This document shows positions 55,831 through 62,697 of a stretch of 62,697 nt of DNA, piece after piece. The stretch spans positions 1 through 62,697 of the forward strand of contig JAKIUK010000017.1 of the NCBI GenBank assembly GCA_021647585.1. The letters run 5' to 3'. The DNA comes from Methylococcaceae bacterium. GTDB taxonomy: Bacteria > Pseudomonadota > Gammaproteobacteria > Methylococcales > Methylomonadaceae. The first letter of the stretch is position 1, and each line of letters opens with the position of its first letter. The notes beneath the pieces were generated by a model. It ran no database searches and was not told where the DNA came from. It was given only the letters and a program-made list of their open reading frames with translations. The position numbers and the translations under genes were made by a program.

Positions 55831-55970
55831 ATATGACTATTAGTTTCCTGTGGTAAGTTCATGTCATGTTAATAAACTAAACTTATTTGTAGAGGATAAA
55901 ATAATTTCTGAGTTGAACCATAGGTTATTATCTATGTCTGATAAGTATTATTGCGTTAAAGGTGGCAGCT

Positions 55971-56171
55971 ATGAAAATGCAAGCTGTGAAGTCCAGTAAA
56001 ATTAACTTGATCGGGTACGATAAGAGGACACATAAAATGCGGGTGTCGTTTCGAGAAAAAAAGCCCGTTGATTATTGTTATGTGCCGGAAGATGTTTTTT
56101 CCGCATTTCTAAATTCACGTTCCAAGAACCGCTTCTATAAACGGCATATCCAAAATGATTATACATGCTAA
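55971..56171 (+). CDS. KTSC-domain small protein
   Basis: A ~66-residue protein with the KTSC pattern: AVKSSKINLIGYDKRTHKM, then VDYCYVPEDVFSAFL and a NRFYKRHIQNDY end. A GTG start at 55962 is possible, but the ATG at 55971 has AAGGTGG upstream. KTSC domains are linked in the literature to RNA- or lysyl-tRNA-related proteins; function here is unknown. Confidence 0.85.
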   Translation: MKMQAVKSSKINLIGYDKRTHKMRVSFREKKPVDYCYVPEDVFSAFLNSRSKNRFYKRHIQNDYTC

Positions 56172-56426
56172 GGTGTGAAGATTTAATAACTTTCAGAACT
56201 TATTAAACCCCCACCCCTAAATAGAAAAGTTTTCTAAGAATATAATTCACACGGTCACGAATGCGGATTTCTATCGGCATAAATTAACTCGTCATAAATT
56301 CTGCAACTGTGACTGTGCGAAGTAAATTTCCTGTTTTATTCTGTCTTTGCAATACTAACCTAACTATAAGCATGGGTAGTAGTGCTTACTGATTGCTTAG
56401 CTTTTCTCTATAAATTCAGCTAGCTT

Positions 56427-56804
56427 CTAAAATATAGAAAATGTTGGCAACTTTGTTATGGCTGATGAATCATTTAATGTCATCCAACCATAAGTTATTC
56501 TGTGTATAACCCAAATAGTTAATGCAAGCAAGATAAAAATACCTATACCTATTGAGAGCGTTATAGCTCCAACTACGGCTAACAATAAAGCGACCCAGAA
56601 AGTATTGATTTGCCAAATAAAATGCGACTCCAGCCAAGTTCCTTTAACGTGGTGCAAATGGGTATAATTTAAAATTACAGCTAGCAGAAAAGGGATGCCC
56701 CCTAGTAAAAATGCTAATGCTTGCAATAGATAAATGGTGGTTACTAAACCTTTATAATGACTATCATGATGTTCGTGGTTGTGGTGTACTGATAAGGTGT
56801 TCAT
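56427..56804 (-). CDS. COG3671-type membrane protein (DUF4870-like)
   Basis: A 125-residue inner-membrane protein with three hydrophobic helices. The His-rich N-terminus (HHNHEHHDSHY) might bind metal. GTWLESHFIWQINTFW is the family signature. A copper or metal role near the bufferin operon is possible but unproven. Confidence 0.85.
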   Translation of the reverse strand: MNTLSVHHNHEHHDSHYKGLVTTIYLLQALAFLLGGIPFLLAVILNYTHLHHVKGTWLESHFIWQINTFWVALLLAVVGAITLSIGIGIFILLALTIWVIHRITYGWMTLNDSSAITKLPTFSIF

Positions 56805-56856
56805 AATAAGCCTCCCGTTTTATTATTTCGACGGGTTTAAAGCAGAATAGTTGCAC

Positions 56857-57021
56857 TTAGGCAGCTGGAAACAAATAATTATCCAATCTTGCTGGTCTTT
56901 TTGTCCGTCATTAGTGGTGTAGCAATAGTTGCGTAGCCTGCTATGCGCCCATTGCTACACCACTAATGACAAGCAAAAATCCTGCCCAATATTGGACAAT
57001 TATTTATTTCCAGATGCCTTA
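56857..57021. repeat. Long hairpin element of ~165 bp
   Basis: Two ~80-bp arms are imperfect inverted copies with a tiny loop near 56938: TTAGGCAGCTGGAAACAAAT against the end ATTTATTTCCAGATGCCTTA, and GTCATTAGTGGTGTAGCAAT against ATTGCTACACCACTAATGAC. The shape suggests a fold-back MITE or a structured RNA. I see no other copy in the window. Confidence 0.8.
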
Positions 57022-57030
57022 GGTTTGTTT

Positions 57031-57300
57031 CATATCTTCGTTAAAACAGGACGGAAAAGGTTCTGATAACAAACTTCCAGTAGCTATAGGTGGATAAATA
57101 TCATTTGTGTCTAACTTATGCGCTTGAATGCGTGTTTGTGCTTGAGCTCCTCCATACTAGACAATACAGCAGCAGCTAAAATTTCAGCGACACTTTTAAC
57201 GGTTTCTTGATAGAAATTAGCTACTCTCTGACGTTTGGGCGTGAGGGTTTAATAAGTTCGGAGAGTTTGACGCAGGGCTTTGTCTACACTGGAGTACAAA
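57031..57300 (-). pseudogene. Remnant of an FMN-binding glutamate-synthase-like gene
   Basis: On the minus strand a frame reads VDKALRQTLRTY, a stop, then PKRQRVANFYQETVKSVAEI and LAAAVLSSMEELKHKHAFKR. A second frame continues DTNDIYPPIATGSLL. The pattern resembles the C-terminal end of large FMN-binding glutamate-synthase family proteins. Stops and a frame change make it a remnant. Confidence 0.5.
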
Positions 57301-57455
57301 AAAATAGGCACATAGCCAAGTAGAAACAGGATACATATAGCTGGCGGATAAAATGAAACGGTGATCCCGTGAGAAGTTAACCCACTTATGTTAAAACAGG
57401 GAGTAACCTACGATTAGTAAATAGTTATTTCATGTTTTTCTTAATTCTTAATTCT

Positions 57456-58004
57456 TTATTTGCCATATTTGCTCAGCGCATAATCCAGACTCCATCTTCC
57501 TGCACCACTAAACAGTAATGGCATAAACATAATTAAATAAAGTAATGGCAGTTTGAAATTACCGTAACCTTTATCCGTCACTGCATAGCCTTGCCAAAGT
57601 TCTGATAATGTATTCCAGTCGCTAGACCAATGCACGGTGTTGATTGCAACTACAGTTAATATCATTAATGATAAAGCAAAGAAGCGGGTACCTATGCCTA
57701 ACACCAAAGCAATTGCACCGATAATTTCAATCCAGGTACCCATTGCCCAAAGGATGTCGTTAGATAACAGACTGCATGGAAGTGGGAAATCTATGCGAGC
57801 AAACCAGTTTTCACCGTTGAATTTCATGATACCTGCTTCCCAGAATTCATAGGCTAGGATCAGACGTAAAAATAATAGCGGTAATTGGTCGGCGCTATTG
57901 TTTAGACGGGTGATGATTTTTTGATAGAAAGATATTAGCGTTGAGAGACTCAACGTTTGATACTGCTCATTAGATGTTTCTGGCGATTGATCAGTGTTCA
58001 TCAT
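57456..58004 (-). CDS. DoxX-family membrane protein of the bufferin operon
   Basis: A 182-residue protein with four hydrophobic helices and the DoxX pattern (LILAYEFWEAGIMKFNGENWF, then GTWIEIIGAIALVLGIGTRF). It overlaps the DUF2063 gene by 14 bp, so it is the last gene of the operon. DoxX proteins often accompany bufferin gene sets; the exact role in maturation or copper handling is unclear. Confidence 0.88.
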   Translation of the reverse strand: MMNTDQSPETSNEQYQTLSLSTLISFYQKIITRLNNSADQLPLLFLRLILAYEFWEAGIMKFNGENWFARIDFPLPCSLLSNDILWAMGTWIEIIGAIALVLGIGTRFFALSLMILTVVAINTVHWSSDWNTLSELWQGYAVTDKGYGNFKLPLLYLIMFMPLLFSGAGRWSLDYALSKYGK

Positions 58005-58809
58005 TTATACCTGTAATAATTTGTTGCTGTTCCAGTTGCTGCAAGATGTCACGGCCGAATGGCAAGATGGTTTCATGATCGCCATAATGCATTTCAGCTG
58101 CTAACTCAAGTAATGCCTGTTCACCTGTACTAAACCCTTCTTGTAGCATTTCAATCAAGCGTGCTGTAACGGTATTTAGCTCTATAAATTGAACCTTGTA
58201 ATCTTTGTCTCTCAGACCTGCTAAAATAATAGTCTCTTGTGGGTAGGGTTTAAGACGTGTGTCCCAATTTTTCCAGTACGGATCTGAAGCAATGATATTT
58301 TGTACTGGATAATGGTAATACAGTAGATGCAAAACTGGGTTGAGCGCGGGAATGACTGTTAACAGATCACTTTTGAAAGGAATGACTTGGTTAGGTTTAG
58401 CAGGGTTTTCTGTTTCCAGAGCTAATTCCATCCATTCGTAATGCATGAGTTCTATGATGAACTTCGGCAAATCCTCTGGTGGATTTTCAATCATTACATA
58501 ATCAATGAATTCATCAGGAATTTCTCTGTACAGCGGTGTTTTACAACGGTGATCTCTGATGAATTTTTGAATGAGCTGTTTCCATCGTGTTGATCCTAAC
58601 AATTGACAGCTGATCGGGAAGCAATTATCTAAACTACCCTCTATTTTACTGTACAAGAGTTTTGCGTAAATGCTGCTTGTTTTTGGCAACGATTCTGGCA
58701 AGGTTTCATTTTTCTGCGGGTTGCGCAAATAATCAACAAATTGATGTTGATAAGACTGAAATTCAGGCGTTGAATCATTAATAGATGAGGTTTTAGAGGG
58801 TTGATACAT
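57991..58809 (-). CDS. bufC: DUF2063 (BufC-like) partner of the MNIO enzyme
   Basis: A 272-residue protein matching DUF2063: FVDYLRNPQ near the start, then YSKIEGSLDNCFPISCQLL and RDHRCKTPLYREIPDEF, with LPKFIIELMHYEWMEL. In bufferin-type pathways this protein recognises the precursor and works with the DUF692 enzyme. A TAGGAGT site precedes the ATG, 10 bp after the bufB stop. It overlaps the DoxX gene. Confidence 0.9.
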   Translation of the reverse strand: MYQPSKTSSINDSTPEFQSYQHQFVDYLRNPQKNETLPESLPKTSSIYAKLLYSKIEGSLDNCFPISCQLLGSTRWKQLIQKFIRDHRCKTPLYREIPDEFIDYVMIENPPEDLPKFIIELMHYEWMELALETENPAKPNQVIPFKSDLLTVIPALNPVLHLLYYHYPVQNIIASDPYWKNWDTRLKPYPQETIILAGLRDKDYKVQFIELNTVTARLIEMLQEGFSTGEQALLELAAEMHYGDHETILPFGRDILQQLEQQQIITGINDEH

Positions 58810-58818
58810 GCGATACTC

Positions 58819-59667
58819 CTAGGCGCTTTTTTTAAGCTGTTGCAGCTGCCACTGATGTTGTAGATCAGCAATATGTTCAACTTCATTCATCAAATCGGTT
58901 AAAGGCGGGATGTTGAAATCTCGTTCTAATAGGGTAGGGAATAAGCCAAATTGTTGATAAGCTGTTTCAAGCAGTTGCCAAACAGGGTTAATAACGTTTT
59001 GTCCGTGACTATCTATAATTAATTCCGGCGTTTCCTGATCATGTCCGGCAACATGGCAGTAAACAATTCGATCACCGGGCAAGCCTAATAAAAACTGTTC
59101 TGCATCATAACGGTGATTGACGCTATTAACGTAGATATTGTTGACGTCCAAATGTAGCCAGCAGTCTGCTTCTTCTATGACAGCATTAATAAAACTCAGT
59201 TCATCCATGTCAGAGATTGGTGATGCGGCATAGTAAGACGCATTTTCCATGGCGATATGGCATTCCAGAATATCTTGAGTTCTACGTATGCGTTTGGCGA
59301 CATAATGAACGGCTTCCTCTGTAAAAGGAATAGGTAATAAATCATATAAATGTCCATTATTTGCACAATAACTTAAATGCTCTGTATAGAGCCTGATTTG
59401 ATGTTCTGCCATAAAGCTTTTAATGCGTAATAAAAAAGCTTCATCTAAACGGTCAGGCCCTCCGATAGAAAGTGATAAGCCATGCGCAACAAAGGGGAAA
59501 CGCTCAGTAAACCAGCGCAAGTCTTTAGCTCGTTTTCCACCTAAATCAAGATAATTTTCTGGGGATATTTCAAAGAAATTAATGGAAGCCGGAACGGATT
59601 GCATCAAAGGAAGCATATGCTCCCGTCGAAGACCTAGTCCAGCTCCGTCAAGTTGAGGTCTTTTCAT
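58819..59667 (-). CDS. bufB: MNIO-family (DUF692) RiPP maturation enzyme, BufB-like
   Basis: A 282-residue TIM-barrel protein with multinuclear non-heme iron ligands. It has GAGLGLRREHM at the N-terminus, FEISPENYL, VAHGLSLSIGG, CHIAMENASYY, HLDVNNIYVNS, VYCHVAGHDQ and LLERDFNIPP in the family order. In bufferins, such enzymes modify Cys residues of the precursor (thiooxazole formation in described cases). It lies directly downstream of the Cys-rich precursor and upstream of bufC. Confidence 0.95.
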   Translation of the reverse strand: MKRPQLDGAGLGLRREHMLPLMQSVPASINFFEISPENYLDLGGKRAKDLRWFTERFPFVAHGLSLSIGGPDRLDEAFLLRIKSFMAEHQIRLYTEHLSYCANNGHLYDLLPIPFTEEAVHYVAKRIRRTQDILECHIAMENASYYAASPISDMDELSFINAVIEEADCWLHLDVNNIYVNSVNHRYDAEQFLLGLPGDRIVYCHVAGHDQETPELIIDSHGQNVINPVWQLLETAYQQFGLFPTLLERDFNIPPLTDLMNEVEHIADLQHQWQLQQLKKSA

Positions 59668-59698
59668 AACAGGAGCCTTAGGGTTCTATAGAGTATGA

Positions 59699-60133
59699 TT
59701 ATGCTTCTGGTTCAGCCATTTTTTTCATTTTATCGCCACACTTTCCTTCGCTACACTTGCCTTCTTTCATTTTTTCCATCTTTCCGTTACAGCCACCTTC
59801 TTTCATTTTATCGCCACACTTTCCTTCGCTGCACTTACCATCTTTCATTTTTTCCATCTTTCCGTTACAGCCACCTTCTTTCATTTTATCGCCGCATTTT
59901 CCTTCGCCACACTTACCATCTTTCATTTTTTCCATCTTTCCGTTACAGCCACCTTCTTTCATTTTATCACCGCACTTTCCTTCACCATCCTTGCCCATTC
60001 CTTCTGCGAGATGGATGGGATTGGACACCTTTTGCATGGAAAATGGATTTTCAGTAGCCTGTGCTAATGGTGTTGTCAGTAAAGAAGCGGCAACTGCACT
60101 GCCTAATGATGAAATAAGTTTAGTTTTAGTCAT
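59699..60133 (-). CDS. bufA: Bufferin precursor (BufA-like) with a tandemly repeated Cys core
   Basis: A 144-residue peptide. A Sec signal (LISSLGSAVAASLLTTPLAQA) is followed by a short leader and a core of 26-residue repeats. Each carries EGKCGDKM, KEGGCNGKMEKM and a DGKC or EGKC; there are four EGKCGDKM and three KEGGCNGKM copies, with 10 Cys in all. EGKCG is the hallmark motif of BufA-type bufferins. The Met- and Lys-rich composition suits copper binding. A GGAGA site precedes the ATG. The repeat is reflected in near-identical ~78-bp DNA units, so copy number may vary. Confidence 0.92.
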   Translation of the reverse strand: MTKTKLISSLGSAVAASLLTTPLAQATENPFSMQKVSNPIHLAEGMGKDGEGKCGDKMKEGGCNGKMEKMKDGKCGEGKCGDKMKEGGCNGKMEKMKDGKCSEGKCGDKMKEGGCNGKMEKMKEGKCSEGKCGDKMKKMAEPEA

Positions 60134-60381
60134 GATATTCTCCAGGGTTATTTAAAATTAAAGTGATGAATACGGTAAGAAACGGTGGTTTGCATTTGTA
60201 TGCAGTAACTTTGCCGCTTACTTTCACTTAGTCGATGAAGGATTTATTTCCTTACAGAAATAATAATAACAGGTTTTAAATTGATAATTTGTTTCTACCT
60301 CACTTATGTCAAAATAGGATTTTATTTAATTTTGTAAGGTCAAATAGTTTTTTTCGACTAAATTTCGCTGTTGAGATAAAT

Positions 60382-60806
60382 ATGAAAAATACTGATTATG
60401 ATAAAAAAAGAATAAACGATTCTGGATAATAGGTGGATTGAGTTTGATTATAATTAGTTTAAGTGCAACCGGTACAATGATTTTTTTTGAAATTCAACAG
60501 GGAAAGTCTGAAGGTTTGGCATTTGCCAAGAAACACGATAAGCGTGCCTGCGTAAGGGAAGTTACAAAAGGGAAGCGTATCTGCACAGAATTTTCTTGTT
60601 TTTTAAACAATCGATTTTTTTACCAAACTTGTATGGATAATGCGAGAGCTTCTACTAGCCTCTGTAATAGTGTTCCACCAATAGGTAATTTATTTCAGTA
60701 TGAAGCCTGGAAAAATAAACAATGCAAAAAAATAGGCCGAGCTGATAGGGGTTGTCATCATATCTGGCAAAAAGTAAGAAATATTTGTAAATTAGCTGAA
60801 AATTAG
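60382..60806 (+). pseudogene. Small membrane or secreted Cys-rich protein with an A-tract frameshift
   Basis: ATG at 60382 encodes MKNTDYDKK, reaches an A7 run at 60403-60409 and soon meets a TAA. In the neighbouring frame the sequence continues KNKRFWIIGGLSLIIISLSA and reads open to a TAG ending CKLAEN at 60806. One extra A joins both into a ~140-residue protein with an N-terminal membrane helix and eight Cys. Alternatively the gene begins at a TTG at 60438. The frame change could be a mutation, a sequencing error or slippage. Confidence 0.6.
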
Positions 60807-60853
60807 AGTGATTCAGGGATGTGGTTTTTAGTAAAAATTAATGAGGATAAGTC

Positions 60854-61129
60854 ATGTGTAGTTCACCCAAAGGTTCAACAACTCGTCGCCGACATGTCAA
60901 AAAAAGCGAATTTAGTCGCTCGGAATATGAAGAATATGCCCGTATGGTGCGAAAAGCTTCAGCTGTTTATGACAGAATTGAACAAGAAAAAGTTGAAAAA
61001 ACTCAAGTGAGTGCCAGTCAACAATCTACAATAACATCTAACAAAAAAGATGTTTTAAAGAACGAAGATAGAGTCCTAGTTACTGTTTTTTCAGGCATAA
61101 AAGCCTTTTTATTACGTCCTGTTTTTTAG
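60854..61129 (+). CDS. Hypothetical 91-residue protein
   Basis: The frame starts at an ATG with a GAGGAT site and encodes a basic, Lys/Ser/Arg-rich protein (CSSPKGSTTRRRHVKKSEF) ending FSGIKAFLLRPVF. An overlapping frame from 60819 is probably not used. I do not recognise it. The short stretch after it (61130-61231) has another protein-like frame, AYKGEIDHAKQDVDLFAIF, which may be a remnant. Confidence 0.5.
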   Translation: MCSSPKGSTTRRRHVKKSEFSRSEYEEYARMVRKASAVYDRIEQEKVEKTQVSASQQSTITSNKKDVLKNEDRVLVTVFSGIKAFLLRPVF

Positions 61130-61231
61130 TGCATACAAAGGTGAAATTGATCATGCCAAACAAGATGTTGACCTATTTGCCATTTTTGATGCGCTGCTTA
61201 TTCGTTTTATGAGGAATATGAGGAGTTAATA

Positions 61232-62062
61232 GTGAAAAAATTATCACTTTTTTTAGTATTGTTATTGACCCTAAGCCTTTCTTGGGGCTATTTTTCTAGA
61301 ACTTCAGGCAAATCTGAAGTCAAAAAACTGGTACTAACTGGATCAAGCACACTTGCACCTCTGGTTGCGGAAATTGGCAAGCGTTTTGAACTATTAAATC
61401 CCAATATCCGGGTTGATGTACAGACGGGGGGCTCATCCAGAGGGATTAATGATGTGCGTGCCAGATTGATTGATATAGGTATGGCATCACGGCCACTTAA
61501 ACAGAGTGAATCGGAATTATTCAGCTATAGTATTGCTTTGGATGGTATTAGCATTATCCTTAATAAAGCCAATCCAGTAACATCGTTAGATAAACAGCAA
61601 ATTATTGATATTTATAGAGGCAAGATTGTTAACTGGCAAGCTGTAGGCGGTCAGGATGCAACCATTGTTGTGGTACACAAGGCAGAAGGGCACTCAACAC
61701 TGGAATTGTTTTTACACTATTTTGGTTTGCAAAATACAGAGGTTAAACCTCATGTAATTATTGGTGATAACCAACAAGGCATAAAAACAGTAGCAGGTAA
61801 TCCTCATGCAATAGCTTATGTATCCGTTGGCTCTGCCGAGTATGAAGCGGGTCATCAGGTTCAGATTAAACTATTGCCATTGGATGGTATTATGGCTACT
61901 GTTGAAAATGTGCGTAACCGGACTTTTCCTCTATCCAGGCCACTAAACCTGGTAACCCGAGAACAGCCTACAGGCATAATTAAAGACTTTATTGCCTTTG
62001 CACATTCAGCACAAGTTGATGACCTAGTCAATGCACAATACTTTGTACCCGTCGCGCACTGA
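61232..62062 (+). CDS. pstS: Phosphate ABC transporter substrate-binding protein (PstS family)
   Basis: A 276-residue periplasmic phosphate-binding protein with an N-terminal hydrophobic signal. GSSTLAPLVAEIG and GGSSRGINDVR supply phosphate-binding loops, and IDIYRGKIVNWQAVGGQD is characteristic. A TGAGGAGTTAATA site precedes the GTG start. pstC follows, overlapping its 3' end. I see no Pho box in the upstream 100 bp. Confidence 0.92.
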   Translation: MKKLSLFLVLLLTLSLSWGYFSRTSGKSEVKKLVLTGSSTLAPLVAEIGKRFELLNPNIRVDVQTGGSSRGINDVRARLIDIGMASRPLKQSESELFSYSIALDGISIILNKANPVTSLDKQQIIDIYRGKIVNWQAVGGQDATIVVVHKAEGHSTLELFLHYFGLQNTEVKPHVIIGDNQQGIKTVAGNPHAIAYVSVGSAEYEAGHQVQIKLLPLDGIMATVENVRNRTFPLSRPLNLVTREQPTGIIKDFIAFAHSAQVDDLVNAQYFVPVAH

Positions 62063-62606
62063 TCAGCAGTTAGTCCTTGGGCTACGTTTTTGTGCATTGC
62101 TCGTTGCCGGTATTGTATTGTTGGTATTTATGTTTTTGCTGAGTGAATCCTGGCCGTTGTTGAATCATATTCCAGTGACACATTTTTTTACTGATAAATC
62201 CTGGTATCCCGCACAAGGTTTTTACAATATTGCCCCCATGTTATCAGCAACATTGTTATCAACTTTGGGAGCACTGATATTGGCGACGCCATTAGCTATT
62301 GCATCGGCTTTATTTAGTCGTTATTACGCCCCATCAGTTGTTGCTGTCTGGTATCGCCGGCTGATTGAATTATTAGCAGGTATTCCTTCAGTGGTTTATG
62401 GTTTTTGGGGGCTAACAACCTTGGCTCCCTTGATTGCAAGCCTGCATCCGCCGGGAGTTAGTCTACTCACTGCAATTTTAGTTCTTGCCTTTATGATTTT
62501 TCCAACCATTGCTTTAACAGTGGATGCTGCTCTTATTAGCGTACCTGTTGCTTATCATAAAGGGGCTATGTGTCAGGTTTCACTACGTTGTACCATGATT
62601 TTTTAA
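62031..62606 (+). pseudogene. pstC: Phosphate permease PstC, C-terminally broken
   Basis: The N-terminal ~175 residues match PstC: LRFCALLVAGIVLLVFMFLL, SWYPAQGFYNIAPMLSATLL and IELLAGIPSVVYGFWGL, then FPTIALTVDAALISVPVAY. After YHKGA (about 62565) the sequence departs from PstC, and the frame ends at 62606. A full PstC would be longer and carry the EAA loop. In a neighbouring frame, YVSGFTTLYHDFLKGQPETY reads protein-like from 62570 to a TAA at 62629. A deletion or insertion junction near 62565 is likely. It overlaps the pstS end. Confidence 0.7.
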
Positions 62607-62697
62607 AAGGTCAGCCCGAAACATATCGGGTGATTTTCTAAAGATTTCAGGATCTATTCTATACCAACATTGAAGAGCTTCAAAGGGTGTTCTAACC

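Noticed and set aside
57616..57870. Plus-strand frame within the DoxX gene
   Set aside because: It is a shadow of the minus-strand DoxX gene, which has clear family motifs and operon context.
59699..60000. Regular repeats that could be taken for a CRISPR array
   Set aside because: Units are ~78 bp, contiguous without unique spacers, and translate into the repeated Cys core.
59695..60155. Two long plus-strand frames opposite the bufferin precursor
   Set aside because: They are antisense products of the precursor repeats; the minus-strand gene has a signal peptide, the EGKCG motifs and a good ribosome-binding site.

Overview
The window is an AT-rich gammaproteobacterial chromosome segment. 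The conserved run recA-recX-alaS-lysC-csrA followed by tRNA-Ser, tRNA-Arg and tRNA-Asn (36465-42652) is typical of Gammaproteobacteria. Other core genes (rpiA, fabI, mltD, a YafS-like methyltransferase with rnhA, mtnA, a beta carbonic anhydrase) agree with this. The content would suit a methanotroph or methylotroph such as a member of Methylococcales, but no methane or methanol oxidation gene is present, so that placement is inference.

Layout. 1-4767 is accessory DNA: a dispersed repeat, an adenine methyltransferase overlapping a nuclease/DGQHR protein, and a VapBC pair whose toxin has a nonsense codon, closed by an integron-type attC site. 5031-14831 holds housekeeping and small metabolic genes (YcgN, M14 peptidase and GCS2 ligase operon; rpiA; carbonic anhydrase; nitroreductase) plus a 723-residue protein that joins a degenerate Fic-like segment to a zeta-toxin kinase. 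14994-26808 carries fabI, a complete dipeptide-type ABC importer with unusual extra members, mltD and rnhA. 27288-34011 has a small acidic membrane protein, a PhnA-like protein, methylthioadenosine salvage genes (mtaD, mtnA), an EI24/CysZ-like protein and small nucleases/phosphoesterases. 34142-34832 is a dead BrnT/BrnA module whose antitoxin gene contains a palindromic MITE, followed by a second attC site. 34864-47788 holds two porins with Pho-box-like sites, the recA-csrA block, tRNAs, an ene-reductase and a DMT transporter. 48161-51312 is a small cluster of integron cassettes without an integrase: an amidase pseudogene plus lipoprotein, then a HEPN-like protein, each followed by an attC. 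51525-56804 is a stress/redox and small-metabolism set. 57456-60133 is a bufferin-type (MNIO/DUF692) peptide operon whose precursor has a tandemly repeated Cys core. The end carries pstS and a broken pstC.

Three themes stand out. (1) Integron relics: four attC-like imperfect palindromes at three loci, with no integrase, and a related leader repeat immediately downstream of two of them and of a third GTTAT. (2) Non-autonomous repeats: a 160-bp TA-flanked palindrome found twice, once nested in another repeat and once in brnA; a second family with at least four copies; and a third with three. (3) Copper-related RiPP chemistry: BufA-like precursor, MNIO enzyme, DUF2063 partner and DoxX protein in one short operon.

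Many accessory genes are decayed (VapC, BrnT, BrnA, amidase, a glutamate-synthase remnant, pstC and a small membrane protein with a poly-A frameshift), so capture of mobile genes has been followed by erosion.
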